Shown here in pieces: positions 9,405 through 21,350 of a DNA stretch of 45,455 nucleotides (position 1 is the first letter of the stretch; each line of letters starts with the position of its first letter). Location: the NCBI GenBank assembly GCA_011319805.1, contig SJRY01000152.1:1-45455 (forward strand), in the 5' to 3' direction. The notes under the pieces are model-generated. The model saw only the letters and a program-made list of their open reading frames with translations, searched no databases and was not told where the DNA came from. This DNA comes from Macrocybe gigantea (taxonomy: Eukaryota; Basidiomycota; Agaricomycetes; Agaricales; Callistosporiaceae). The position numbers and the translations under genes are program-made.

Positions 9405-12400
9405 GGCTGCAGAGTATGAGTGAGAGTCGTACAGGCGAGAACAGCACGATGGGCTCGCGTGATGCTTGGCATGTCGGGTCTTGGGGCATGCTGATGCCGA
9501 CTTGGAACACCTGCTGGGGGAACATAAGCGGATTAGATAAGGAACTCGGAACAAAACGCACCTTGCACACACTCCTCCATTCCAGCAGAGGCGGCAAAGG
9601 GAGGTCACATTTGTCTGTATAATAATGGGTGGGTTGCTCCTTTGAATTGCGAACGCGGCCTATCTGCTATTTTGCATGGTGATTGATAGCTGACAAAACT
9701 GCCAACGGCCAAGCCATAGAAACCTTGTCCACCAAGAATAAAGATGCGATGCGAAGTGTCCTCTGACCGTTCTTGTTCTCTTCTTGCTGCGAAACGTCGC
9801 ACTCCCACGAATAAAGCCTAACCGTCTTTGGGAAGACAACACCGCAGACGCTCCGCCCGGGCTGGACTGTATTCCAGCGGTTCCGCGGGTAACGGCCTGC
9901 CTCTTGCATCACACGAGAAGAAGAACCACAAGCAATTGCAAGTTCTTTACGGCAATATTGGACCCGGCCAACGCTTCTTTCATTCTAACAGCTCTCGCGG
10001 ATCGTTGCCTTGCTGATGGCCTTCTAGGTTCTTGGATGCAGTGGCATAACCCTCTTGCTTGCGGTAAAATGTGTGGCTTCGCACGATCATGCCAACCATG
10101 GTGTAGGATGCGGCTTTAAAGACTCAAGTGCCGGAGAAATCAAACTTTTTCGTCACTCTTGGGCTCGTTTTTCTCATGTCGAGCTCTAATCGAAAGGGAC
10201 AGTTTTTGCTTGAAGTCACGAGCGTGGCGCATCAATGTTAAACAGACCTCGGTGTTGTGTCTTCTCTTCAGCCGTTGTCTGATGTGCGTACCATGTGGAA
10301 CTTCTGACGAGATGTTTTCAAGTCTTCTGTTCACATTTCACCCGTTCGCGCCGGCCTGTTCGCTCACTGATGTCTGTCATTTTATTCCAGAGTTCAAGAC
10401 TAGGTGGGGTTTGGCAAGTGTCAAAGGGTTCGGCTTTTAAATGGCAAGCGTCAGGTCACGATGGGAGAACATATCAAATTGCCGTAGACTGGGAGGTTGA
10501 TGTTCGAGTTCTATCGCCTGCCACGTCACGGCTTGGATGGTTTAACACTGCGCCACGGGCACATGGGAAGCCAACTCACCAGCCAATTGCCACCTACTAG
10601 TTTCGAAACCTACAAGGCCGAAGCGCACCACGAGCGCAAGGTAAATCAAATGCACATCTCGCTGGGACTCAAACTCCGAGCGATACGATATCGACATCAC
10701 ATCATCAGGTGGAACCGCGCTTCCATTGCGCAGCGACAGGAAAACTGATGCAAGTCTCCCTCTCACCGGGCCGCCAACATATCCCTGTGTTCTTGCAGGT
10801 GGTTTTATGACAAGTGGCATGCAAGTCATCACAGGTCTGTGCTGGGTTCTTGGGTTTGTGCCTATCCATATGACATTTGTGGATACTGTCCTGTCTTCGT
10901 CCGCCTTTTGGGCGGTTCGTGCTCTTCTTCGCTAGACTTTCGTTGCCAGGAACGCTCTTGTCTCGCATGCGCTTGGAATGGAGCCGCCAATGAGCATGAG
11001 AGGAAAGAGCGCGAGCAGCCAGAATTCGGTTTCTTATTGCCAGCGCCCCGAACTTATTCCTTTTGGGATGTATTTCAAATCTCAGGTTCTTCTCTTTTGC
11101 AAGCGCAGAATGTTCATTCGACGTTCACAAATTTAAGCTATCAGAATGTTCAGGAGCGTGTTCGTCATTTCAAACTGGCCATCGCCACCGAAAAGATCAA
11201 GTGTTGGAAATTATTCTAAGACCTGCGTTCCCCTGTGGTGTTTGCCCATTCCTAGCAAGGCTGAGACCGGTGGGCGCTACCGAGGTCCCCATTTATCATC
11301 ACGTCAAGAATTATCTGTCTGATCCATCTATCCAGGTTAATAGCTTGTCGAGGGGCAATCATGATACCCATTTGAACCAGACTAGCGATCATTGACCTGA
11401 TTAATTGTCTCATCCTTTACATACACGCTATCGTTCAAGGGTTGGCCTTCTCAGAGTTCTCCCGCAGGAAACGTCCTGATCGTGAGAGCGACGTGATGTA
11501 GTCTCAAGAACAGGTATTGGACGAGAACAGGCCAAGCCCGTTACAGCTTCGGCCGCAATCTGGGTGCTAGGGCTTTATTTAGGCGGCGACTCCCTGGACC
11601 CGGGAGCGGCTGCCCGTGTGCATTCGGGACAGGAGAACTAATATAAGTAACAAGATGGGGATAGGCAATGTCAGTCAGCCTGGGTTCTCGTTCGTGGAGC
11701 CGAATTGTCCAACGAGGGGACATATTGCTTCGCTTTTGATGAGTGGCATGACAGGCACGTAAATTTTTTTTGGCTTTCCATGAGGCGCGCTCGACGCGTC
11801 GATATCGTCACGCCTGACGCGTCTTTTCGCGTTTTTACGTCGAAAAGCTGTAAAGAAGTTACGAGGGTAGAGATAAACGCGGTCTGTGTGCTTTAATTAG
11901 GTGCAAAACGAGCTAGAGAGGCGCTGAAATGTGACAGACTCTCAGTCTGTCGCAGGCCTCGGCTGTCGCCGTCAGCTACATGATCCGTATTTTCACCTTG
12001 GGGTTCGGCCTGTGAGTAAGCAAGTCCTGAATTGTGTTTTCTGTCTTTTGTGTGCGATCGTTCGGCAGAACAACGCGGACGCTCCATTCTTGCGCGTAAC
12101 GCGATAAGGTCGTTGGAAGGTTGCGTCATGAGATCAGGCAGGGAAACGGTTCAATATTCAAGGCGATCAGGAATCGTCCAGTCGCTTTCGGGTCAGCATA
12201 CACGCGAGGCGAGAAGTGCAAAGAGGGTGGGTAGTGACGGCAGGCTTAGCAGCGCGAGTGACGTCTGAATTTCGTCGTTGGACATTTTTGAATTGCGAGC
12301 GCAGAGAATCCATATTTCACGGAGCCACAGGCAATCTAGGCCTTGTTAGGTATCCTGTTAATATGTTTCCTTACGGTTAGTTGGGCGAAGGCTTGAAATT

Positions 12401-13065
12401 AATTACATGCACGACTGTAGCGGAGTAGGTACATAGACAGCCTTTGGAGATAGGATCGCAGCAATCCCTGACGAGACTGATTGAGTTGGTGGCTGAAGAT
12501 TGATGTCGATGTGGGGTCGCATTCACGACAGACGCGGTCGCTGGACGGTGATAAGGCATCGCGTGGGAGTAGTGGTCAGAAAATGGAAAACCAGGACAAG
12601 AGCGCTGAAACAAGGACTGTTGTGCAGATGCTGCTCGCAGATCAACGTTGTCATCGAAGACAAATCGTTTCTTTTTCTGGAGACCATGACCCTGGATAGC
12701 GCCTAACGCGGGCCGTCTTGCTGGCAGTATTCTTCTGTACTCAAAGACTGACTGCAGGAAAACGCGACTGAAAAATAAAATTGATAATGAAGACCGCCGG
12801 CGACGTTATAGCAGAGACAGCTTCGTGGGCGGATTGCTTGGAACTGACAGCGAACGATTGGAGGAGCCGTCTTCAGAGTGCCTGAAGGCTGTTTGATGGG
12901 AGTGGCTTCACCTCTTCACGATAATCACACCAGACAGAATTATATAAGAAAAAAAAATACAGCTCACCTCCTCCTCCTCACCTCCTCCTCTCCCGCTCCC
13001 AGCTCCAGCACTGCGACAGGCAGCTGCTCACGGTCTCGCCCTCGGTCTCTCGTCCTCCGCGCCCC
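9405..13065. other. Long gene-poor stretch
   Basis: About 3.66 kb between the start of guanine deaminase (-) and the unknown gene at 13066 (+). The longest open frames (about 126 codons at 10839-11219, about 186 codons at 12878-13438, mostly a shadow of the next gene) have no recognisable domains, no convincing splice pattern and no paralogs in the window. I found no transposase, reverse transcriptase or long terminal repeats by eye. It could hold noncoding RNA, unrecognised fast-evolving genes or an old degraded element. Confidence 0.4.
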
Positions 13066-13858
13066 ATGCCGTCTCTCCGCCGTACCATCTCTTCCCCGTC
13101 TGTCCGCGCAACCCCCTACCCCTCTCTTTCCCTCTCCAGTGCGTCTAGCCCAACCACCGCCGCACCAGGTAGTACCCGCGGCGTTGCATCGGGCTACAGG
13201 CGCTCATCAGGCTCAGAGACGATCGGCCGACGAGTCCTCGCGGACATCGAGTGGTGGCGGGTCGCCGACGGACAGCGTGACCAAGACACCGACCCGGAGC
13301 AGGAGGACCAGAACCTCAACCGTGACCAGGGCACAGCCGCGTCCGGAGGTCTCTCCATTCACGAAATTCTGGATCGCGCGGGCCTTTCCTCCTCTGTATG
13401 GGGCGCGGAGCACCATTGGGCCGCACCGCCCATCGTAACGGGGAGCTCAGCACAGGTATTTTATCGCCCATTTGCTCGACCACGCAGATTGAGATGCAAT
13501 TTCTTCGTTCGCCTCTTAGACATTGCCGGCGCTGCCCACCGATGAGTTCGCGGCCCTTTCCATATCACCTTACCCTCCCGAGCGTCGGCATCATGAGCGC
13601 GACGCCTCGTTCTCGTCTGTCGACTCCACTCCCGAAGCTACGCCCGAGACCTTCAATGGTCTCCGCTTGAGCATTTCGGACGTCGATTCGACGCTACCGG
13701 ATGTCACCCATTCTTACTCTATCAAGGAGCACGACTACACCGGCCGCTCGCGCTGTCCCGGTGATTTATTTTTTGACTTCGCCACAGACCCGGCGGGTCC
13801 CTACGCTGATTTTGCCATGTCCCCTCTGACGTCCCCTTCACTCCATCTTTTCAACTGA
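13066..13858 (+). CDS. Conserved-looking hypothetical protein
   Basis: Two exons, 13066-13455 and 13520-13858, joined by a 64-bp GT-AG intron in phase, give 242 residues. The start is Ser/Pro-rich and basic (MPSLRRTISSPSVRATPYPS). A compact middle segment, GRRVLADIEWWRVADGQRD, and SIHEILDRAGLSSSVWG look structured, and the rest is low-complexity, rich in Ser, Pro and acidic residues. No signal peptide or membrane helix is visible, so a cytosolic or nuclear, phosphorylated, partly disordered protein seems likely. I do not recognise a named family. An overlapping frame from 12878 is rich in Ser, Pro and Arg and looks like a shadow. A pyrimidine-rich leader precedes the ATG. Confidence 0.65.
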
Positions 13859-15090
13859 GGTCCCCTTGCAGTGGCGAACGCTCAGTCGCATTCAAAACCA
13901 TCATCACCACCAGCCCATCCGTTCAGGCGGTGCGCTTCACATCCACAAAAAACATTGTCTCCATTCTCCATCATCATCACAGTTACCTTTTTTTTTTCTC
14001 TCCGTTCACGATCACCGCATCTTCTTCACTATATAGCATCTCATGTTTTCTTTCCACGACGTCAAGTCTTCTCCATTGTACCCAATCATCTCGTTTCTCC
14101 GATTCATACCATCTGACGACGCTGCTCGATACGCCTCTTCATGAGTTTTCCCATTCACCGTCTTGCTCATTCGCTGCGCGGGTTCGGCTCTTTCAAAAGG
14201 CCATTGCCGAGTCCCGAACAACTCAGACCTTATTTGCAGCATCTCATTCATCATCTAAAGTCCTCCATTTGAATTCCCATTTATCTTGTACTTGCGATTT
14301 CTCCATTTATCTTCTCATTTTTTCCCATTCATCTTGCTGTGATCATTTATTTCTTTGCTCTCCATTGTAACGACTAGACATGCACTCTTCTCTTTTCTCT
14401 ATGATGCCGTTTCTTTCCTGTTGTTGTGTTTGATGCTCTCGTCTTTCTACTCTTGTTACGACCACTTGATGATCTTCCGCTTCTCTGATTCTGTGTCGTC
14501 GATACGCCGTTTGTTGATCCAAGACAGGACACGATCTCCACCAAGGGCTCCGTATGTGGCAGAATGCAGTTCGTACGGGGGTCTTTGTACGCTGACCGAA
14601 ATACATTGATTTTTCACGCCGTGGCCTGATCCAGACTAATTATGCATTAGAACATTCTATTGTACACAAATCAGTAAGGTATAGCGCAAAGGCCACCCAT
14701 CAAGAGACCGCATGGGCCTGGGAGAGCACAAGAGGAATGGAGACAAGGGGAGCGGTGTTAGAGAAGGCAGTTATTCCGAGCATGAGAAACGGAGCCTGAG
14801 CCTAAACCTGGAACGGGAAAGCTATTCATGCGATGTCGATCTGCTCTGCCGCCCGCAGAGTATAGAATGTGGATAAACTGCATGGCGTCCGACATGGAAG
14901 AGCCGCTGTCGTTATGTTTTCGCCTTGATTGCTTTTCGCTTTTCCGTCTCGCTTCATTTCGTTTCCCTCTCTTCTGGTCGCGTTATCGCGTTTTCGAAAA
15001 TGGGAAAAGATATCGGACAAGGCGGGAGAAAAAGTGCCCCAAAGACGAAAAACGGCACGGAAAGCAGGAGCGGCGCCTGAACTCTGCCCT
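13859..15090. other. Intergenic, pyrimidine-rich
   Basis: Between the stop of the hypothetical gene (+) and the stop of CEG1 (-). Positions 13900-14450 are strongly C/T-rich on the plus strand with poly-T runs near 13988. Open frames here are low-complexity Ser/Phe/Leu strings and are not credible proteins. I see no RNA gene. Confidence 0.45.
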
Positions 15091-17060
15091 TCACCGCTTC
15101 ATCCCAGCGACGATCGGCGGGCCGCCGACCTTGCTCCACGGCGAGGGCGCGAGAGGACCATACCTGATCTCCACGTCCAGCGGCGGCTGGTGCGTCCGCG
15201 TCGTTGGCGGCGGGGGTCCGAATGATCGAGGGGGCGGCTGCTGCGGATAGTGTGCTTGGGGATGGGAGGGTGGAGGCATGGGCGGGTGGCCGACACTCGA
15301 TTGCAGTTGTGGTTGTGGTTGTGGAGGCGGTGGCTGCCCGAGACGTGCCTTCCACGCGTTCCGGATCGCGTTTGAGCGCGCGAGAAGCTGCAGCAACGTT
15401 AGCGAAGTGAAAGGTCAAGGGAGGAAAGACGGTGTTAAGCGGACTCACCGCGTCTTTTTCGACACCATCGGCGATGCTCTGTATGATGTTCTGTACGACG
15501 CTCACATGGTTAGCGTTCGGCTTGTCGTCTCTGAACCGCATCATGCGCCAGTGCTGGCCAACAGGGTCCCAGTGGACTTCCACTATCCGATCGTCCACTT
15601 GCTCTCTCGAGAGTTTCAACCTGTCGCAAAACGCATTTGTCAACGACCGCACCCGACAGTACACGAAGGAAAAGCGCGGCATGCCTTTCCCATTCCTCAT
15701 CTTCGACGTACAGCTCGTCGTATTGTTCGTATTTCGGAACACCCTTCTCGTCGCCACACCACACGAAGAGGAGGAATACGGGTTTTGCACAAAAGTCGGG
15801 TTTGTCTTGATTGGAGGGTAGGGGTGGAAAGCGCAGGACGAGCTTGAAATCGATCGAGTTCTCTGAAGGCGGCTTCCACTTCAATCTGGAAGCAGTTCAA
15901 TCATGAGCGGAGGCAGACACAGAAAGCGGAATCACTGAAAGGTCCTACATGTTTGTGTCTGTCCCAGGAGTGTACGGCGTATGGACGCACGTGTAAATCA
16001 GCCCGTCGCTGCCGTGCTTCAGAGACGGAATGTCGACGTTGAACACCTTTTCCACATGGTACGAAAAACTGATGTCCTTCACTCTGATTCTGAGCTTGGA
16101 AAAGTGGATGTGGGGGGTGTTGGACCGCCAATCGTGAGCCACTCTCTTTTCTTTCGTCCTGACAGAAGGAATGGACGGAATGTGAGACTTACTCGAACGG
16201 CTGGGAGCTAGCCATGCGAGGGTGGTCGACGAGCATTTGCGCGTACGGTTTGTAGAACCACTGCTGGAGTCTCTAAAACAGGACATGAACACCCACTATC
16301 TGCGCCATTGAGACAAAGGAAAGCGCACTCCGTATCGCTTGTCGAGAGTCTTCGACATGACGTTCTGGTCGTCCACGACCAAGCAGTCGAACGCAAGATA
16401 TCGCAGTTTCTCCTACACAAGTACACGCACAAAGCAAAGCGATTCAGAAAAGCAGAGCAGGGAGGAAACGCCGAACGGGCGTTCACCTGCTTCGTCTGCG
16501 GGTCGACGTCGATCACGAGCTCGCCGTCGATGAGCGAGCTGCGAAGCGACTTTGCGAGGTCCTCGTGGTGCGGGAAGAAGAATCCTGTGAGCTCGCGGTA
16601 CGTGTTGTGGCGGTCGATCTGGTCCGGTCCTTGAGAATCAGCGGCTTGTTTCCTTGAAGAAGAAAACACAACGCAAGCGCACGATATAGGTGGACTGGTT
16701 CCCTCCGGGGTCGGTCAGGACGAGGAGCAAAACGCGCACACCGTCGGATTTCTCGCAGACCCAATAACTGGACGTTCATCATAAGTTTTAAGGACGCGTG
16801 AACGAGCATGTCAGTCATGACGCACTCTTGTTTTTCCAGTTTCGCGAGGTCCTTAGTTCCAAAACTGACCGGCTGGCTTCCGGGAAACCTACAACAAAAG
16901 AAAGGCCATGTTCCGTTTCGCTTGGGATATCTTTGGCAGAACAAAAAATGCACTTTGGAGAGTCCAACTGACAGAGCCTTGCGACAAAGTCTTTCAGCCA
17001 CCTTTCTTGATCAGAGTTGCGGGGCACGGGCGTTCCGGGGAGGTCGGGTATCGACGGCAT
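15091..17060 (-). CDS. CEG1: mRNA capping enzyme, guanylyltransferase subunit
   Basis: Nuclear GTP:RNA guanylyltransferase that adds GMP to the 5' diphosphate end of nascent mRNA. Ten exons: 17060-16954, 16888-16826, 16767-16683, 16618-16487, 16412-16329, 16272-16193, 16089-15949, 15885-15685, 15620-15449 and 15387-15091, giving 453 residues. Motif I is EKSDGVRVL, with Lys63 as the covalent GMP site. Other nucleotidyltransferase motifs are DRHNTYRELTGFFFP, LIDGELVIDVDP, YLAFDCLVVD, SDGLIYTCV, LKWKPP and the OB-fold motif RMMRFRDDK. The C-terminus (about residues 380-453) is a Pro/Gln-rich tail. The intron after exon 8 appears to be GC-AG (GCATGC donor), since no GT fits and the frame requires it. 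The first junction falls inside the conserved KFPGSQPVSF. Confidence 0.95.
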
Positions 17061-17309
17061 GAAGGTCTAATGGAATGCGAGAAGTCGTATGTTCAGAACA
17101 CTCGGTGTGAGGTCCGATAATATTCTGAACTAGGCCGACAGACAAACGGATCATTACATAATCAACGGTCGATAGCAATGCCCCCGTATCTGAGTGGAGT
17201 TTCGAGATTATGCTGTATTGTCTTTCAGAATATTGCGTACAAAAGAAAATCCAGAGGAAAACAATATCATAACACAAAGACTATAGAAAAACAAGTATGT
17301 ATCAACGAA

Positions 17310-18110
17310 TCACCGATCTTCTGCCCATTCCTAAGCGGCAATTAAGCACAATGACGTGAGATGCGTGGAGGGACCGTCAACTTACATTCTCCTTCTTGAT
17401 TTGAGCCTGGTATTGAGAGAGTGAGGTTCAGACGTCTGATAAGACAATGAAAAGGCTGTACCTCTTCCTCCGGAGTAAAATCGTTGACAATGTTGAAGAG
17501 TTTACGAATTTCTTCGGGTGTCTTGCCCTTGATCATATTGGCGACAGTCTTGCAACCGACGTCACTTTAAGACAAAGAAGCATCAGGAGTCGTTGAGATG
17601 CTTGTGTGGAAGAGCACGCACAGTAGTGACTTGATATCGAGGTAGTTGGCGGCGAGAATGATTTCGAAAAGCATCTCCTGATCGACGGTGATGAACTTTT
17701 GGTCCCATTCGCTAATGTCTGTCGTGCGCTTGCGCGTTTCATCTTGACTCTGGTCACTGTCGTTTGTCGGAAGAGGTTCGCCGCGGTGGTGCTCGCAATA
17801 CTCCAACACCTTTGCAAGCGCGCCACAAAGATCATCAGCTAACTCTGCACGAGTCACATTGACTAAAAAAAGTATGCATTTACCTTCTTCAAAACGCTGG
17901 AGGACACGTTGGGGAGAGGAATGGGTTGATCTGACTCGCCAACATCTGATGAAACGAAGGTGAGACGGGGATCAGCGAGGCGAAGCGAGAGCGAGAGGGT
18001 TGGCCGAGATCCTGCGCACCCTCGAGCATGTTTTTGATGAGGACGGAGCGTTCGACGACCTCCTTCTCTGTGACGAACTGCTCGTTATCTGAAGTGACTA
18101 GGAGAACCAT
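17310..18110 (-). CDS. SKP1: SCF ubiquitin ligase adaptor Skp1
   Basis: Adaptor that links cullin to F-box proteins in SCF ubiquitin ligases. Six exons: 18110-18020, 17945-17884, 17809-17622, 17564-17462, 17406-17386 and 17330-17310, giving 161 residues, the usual Skp1 length. The BTB/POZ-like N-terminus starts [12 protein letters not shown] and includes [17 protein letters not shown] and VLEYCEHHR. The acidic-to-charged linker is followed by [20 protein letters not shown], then the F-box-binding tail [30 protein letters not shown] and the terminal EWAEDR. Two introns use AAG 3' splice sites, fixed by the conserved protein. The last two coding exons are only 21 nt each. It is divergently paired with bL27m across 138 bp. 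Confidence 0.96.
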
Positions 18111-18248
18111 TGTGAGTTGTGTGGTTGGATGGTGTATGTGGACAAGACGAAGGCGAGGCAGCTTTGTTATATGTCCGCGTCACATTCGGCGATCGCCGAC
18201 ATTTTGTGTTCATGCCACTGTACTGACTCGAATTCCTGTCAACCAAAA
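18111..18248. promoter_or_regulatory. Short bidirectional promoter, SKP1 / bL27m
   Basis: Only 138 bp lie between the SKP1 start codon (minus) and the proposed bL27m start codon (plus). All upstream signals for both genes must be here or inside the genes. No TATA box stands out. Inferred from gene geometry. Confidence 0.5.
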
Positions 18249-18873
18249 ATGCCATTACTCGCTCGTTGTTGCGATTTTACAAATGGCTCATTCTCTTTCT
18301 TCAGTATGCTAATTGTCACTCGTCCAAGCTGCTATTGTCTGCTCACTCTTCTGCCCTTCACAGGCCTTGGCTCTGTCCGCACAGCCACCAAACGCGCAGG
18401 TGGCACGGTCCACAATCATGGAGGCTCTCCTGGCCAGCGTCTAGGTGTCAAAAAGTTCTCTGGTACGGCTGTGCTGTTGCCTTCCCGGGAACCGTTTCGT
18501 CAATTATCTTGTCCTCCAGATCAATTCGTCATCCCCGGCAACATTATTGTCCGCCAACGCGGCACTGTCTTCCACCCCGGACCACACGTACGCGAAAACC
18601 ATGTATCTTTGTATTACGCTCTTATTGTGTCTCTCATCTTTATTCTAGGTCAAAATGGGTCGCGACCACACAATATATGCGACAGCGCCCGGCTTTGTAC
18701 GCTTTTACAAGGAAAAATGGATGAGATCGCAGCGGAAGTTCGTTGGTGTGGTACTAGAGCGTGGAGAGGTGCTTCCTCGCGACGAAGAGGTTTTGGGGCG
18801 GAGTCGTTATTGTGGTATTGTCAACCTGAACAGCCCGGACCTACAGCCTCGGTCGATACCAGCCAAGCACTGA
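18249..18873 (+). CDS. MRP7: Mitochondrial large-subunit ribosomal protein bL27m
   Basis: Component of the mitochondrial large ribosomal subunit near the peptidyl transferase centre. Exons 18249-18303, 18364-18462, 18520-18587 and 18649-18873 give 148 residues. The bL27 core is plain: [20 protein letters not shown], then [40 protein letters not shown]. It is followed by the fungal extension [10 protein letters not shown]. The N-terminal MPLLARCC... is a plausible mitochondrial presequence. The first intron (60 bp) has a length divisible by three and is open, so retention from a start at 18306 is a possible alternative; donor and branch-like sequences favour splicing. The other two junctions are unambiguous. 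Confidence 0.92.
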
Positions 18874-19078
18874 GGGTAACCCGCCCTCGTTACATATATG
18901 CGCCTAATTATTTGTTAATAAACGACGATGTTAATTATGTCGGGAGTGAGACTAGGAATAGTTCATTACTACGCCGAAAGTATCGACTACGAAAAATGGA
19001 ATTAGTGTTACATCATTCAGATGCCGAGGTACCTCATCAAAGTAGTAAGCAGGCGGTTCCATTCATCCAACTTCCATC

Positions 19079-21350
19079 ATGGCGGCGGCCACATCCAAAG
19101 CTCCGCATACATTCGAGCAGCTGAAAGAGCTCCTCGCCAACGATAACAAAGTCAAAGTCGCCGGTAATCTCTGTCACCGTCCTTTTTGTCCTTGACATCT
19201 GACCGCAACCGCTGATCAGGAATCGACGGTGCGCTTGCATCGTTCCACATATGCGCGTAATGGCGAGTGTTTCTGACGTCTGCTTGCAGTGGATGGAGTC
19301 CTCCGGGGCAAATTCATGGTCAGACTTCGATCCCCGTACTCCGGTCGAATCTTGATGGAGTTTCCTGCAGTCGAAAGATAAATTTCTCAGTGCCGTCTCC
19401 GTTGACGGCTTCGGTTTCTGCAGCGTCATCTTGTGCGTCGGCCTCCCTCCTCAATCTTCACATCTGCCGCTAAACTGTAGCATGACATCCAACAGCGGCT
19501 GGGATATCCACGACGCCGTCTACTCCAAGGAGCTGCTTATCTCGAACAGGAAGAATGGCTACCGTGATGTAATCGCCAAGATCGATCTTTCGACATACCG
19601 CCGCATACCCTGGGAGAAGAACGTCCCATTATTTCTCGTGTCTTTCCTTGACCCGGACACGAAGGAGCCTCTCGTAGTGGACCCACGAGGGATTTTGAAG
19701 ATAACGACAGAGCGTGCGCGGGAAGCCGGATATGAGTGCTACGCTGGGGTGGAATATGAGGTATGCACAGTCGACTTGTTTCGAACTTTCGTTTTAACGG
19801 GTCTTGGTATCTTTGAGTACTTCAACTTCAAAGGCGAGCATCTTGTTCTAATAGACGATGTGAACATGCGACTGACTTCTTGGTGGACAGAAACACCTAT
19901 AACGCTGGCGGAGAAGAACTTTACAAACTTGCAGCCTCTCACGCCCGGAAGTGCGTTCTTCAGCACAGACCATTCCCCTTGACTTCCTTGATACTGTCTT
20001 CAGACCACGGATACTCCCTCTTGCGCACGCAACTCAACAACGATTATTTCCACGAACTCTTTGACGCAAGCCAACTATTCGAGATACCCATTGAAGGACA
20101 TCGTGTGTTGCCATTGGTTGTCCTCTTGCGTTATTATTCAAGCATCAGCGTGTCGAAATACAGACACGGAAACTGGACCTGGAGTCTTGGAAACCGCCCT
20201 TGCATACACTTCGGCGCTAAGGATGGCCGACAATGCCATTTTATACAAGTATCTTGCGAAGAGCGTCGGTATGAAGTACGACGTCGTTCCAAGCTTCATG
20301 GCAAAGCCTTGGAACAACGTGCGTCATGCGTCAGCTGTGCTTTAAGCTGCAGTAATGACTTATGGGCGTTTCTTGTAGCTGCCAGGCTGCGGAGGGTCCG
20401 TCCCTCCTCGGCTTTCCGATGCATATACTAACATAACATCAAAGGCACATACATGTATCATTACGCAAAGACGGCAAGAATCTCTTTGCTGTGTCGTCCG
20501 GCGAAGAAAAGAACGGAAGAGCAAACGCTGCGAACGACGATACGCGATTTCTCAGCCAGGAAGGCGAATGGTTCCTTGCTGGTGTTCTGGACGGACTCAC
20601 TGACAGTATGTTCTACTTTTGCACTCGTCTCTCTCTACTCACGTCCTTTGTTATTCTGTTAGTTATGCCGATGGTGCGCACTAGGCAGCAGATGACCCCT
20701 ACAGAGTAAAGTTGCTGAGACAGATGTTCTCCAGCTCGTGCCCACCATCAATGGCTACAAGCGCCTCGTCGGCGGCGAGGCCTTCTGGGCCCCCAACGCT
20801 GTCACCTACGGTTACGATTCACGCGCTGCCTCGATCCGCGTCATCTCGCCTCCAAGCGTCCCGCCTGCTGCAACGAGGTTCGAGATACGCGTCCCCGGCG
20901 CAGATCTCAACCCGTACTTTGCGCTGAGCGCGGTGTTCCTGCTCGGTTTGCGCGGCATAAGGAAAAAGCTGGACCTGCCTGTGCCCCCGATTAGCCAGCT
21001 GAAGCCAGAAGACCGAGCATCCGGAAAGGTACTACCACTTTTTCTTTTTGTTCCTGTAACAAACGAAAGGCTCGTACTGACTATGTGTCAAATGAGGTGA
21101 AGACGTTGGCGACGTCCCTGGAGGCCGCGACGAGGGAGATGATGAAGCCAACTAGCATCGCAAGGGAGCCGGAGGTCTTTGGAAACGACTTTGTGGACCA
21201 TTTTGGAGGCACTCGGGAGCACGAAGTGAGACTTTGGAACCAAGCGGTGACAAACTGGGAAGGCGAGTCTTGCTTCGTTCTGAGATTTCTGGGAGGGCAC
21301 GCTGACATGCTTGTGGATGCTCAGTGGAACGCTACATTGAGCTAGCATGA
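19079..21350 (+). CDS. Glutamine synthetase-like ATP-dependent ligase
   Basis: Member of the glutamine synthetase fold that joins ammonia or an amine to a glutamate-type carboxylate; the exact substrate is unknown. It resembles bacterial-type GlnA/PuuA and the GS half of FluG more than eukaryotic GSII. Fifteen exons: 19079-19163, 19220-19228, 19290-19318, 19371-19432, 19496-19760, 19818-19833, 19891-19950, 20004-20102, 20164-20318, 20379-20395, 20445-20605, 20663-20673, 20735-21028, 21097-21262 and 21325-21350, giving 484 residues. The beta-grasp part includes [13 protein letters not shown] and [13 protein letters not shown]. Metal and ATP motifs are [38 protein letters not shown] and [17 protein letters not shown]. 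Two introns look like GC-AG (GCGAGC at 19834, GCGAGT at 21263). Two 3' sites end in GAG. Several exons are tiny (9, 11, 16 and 17 nt). The C-terminus reads VERYIELA. Confidence 0.88.

Noticed and set aside
1841..12160. Scattered GGTTCAA / GGTTCGA strings as tRNA B boxes
   Set aside because: No matching A box or cloverleaf at suitable spacing; they fall inside introns, genes or unstructured spacer.
9405..13065. A transposable element filling the gap
   Set aside because: No transposase or reverse transcriptase motif and no terminal repeats found by eye; kept only as an unexplained gap.
12878..13438. An alternative protein of 186 residues in another frame, overlapping the gene at 13066
   Set aside because: Low-complexity Ser/Pro/Arg composition and no splice partner. 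The 13066 frame splices cleanly and has structured segments such as ADIEWWRV.
13900..14450. A Ser/Phe-rich open frame as a secreted protein
   Set aside because: It follows a pyrimidine-rich tract, has no signal peptide or domain, and both C/T-rich frames are open by composition alone.
15240..15350. Short G/T-rich repeat as a microsatellite or regulatory repeat
   Set aside because: It codes the Pro/Gln-rich tail of CEG1 on the opposite strand (PPPPQPQPQL), so protein composition explains it.
14954..15790. A single 278-residue minus-strand gene
   Set aside because: It is the CEG1 C-terminal exons read through an intron. The real frame shifts at 15449/15387 to the Pro/Gln-rich tail, and the last part of the long frame is out of frame.
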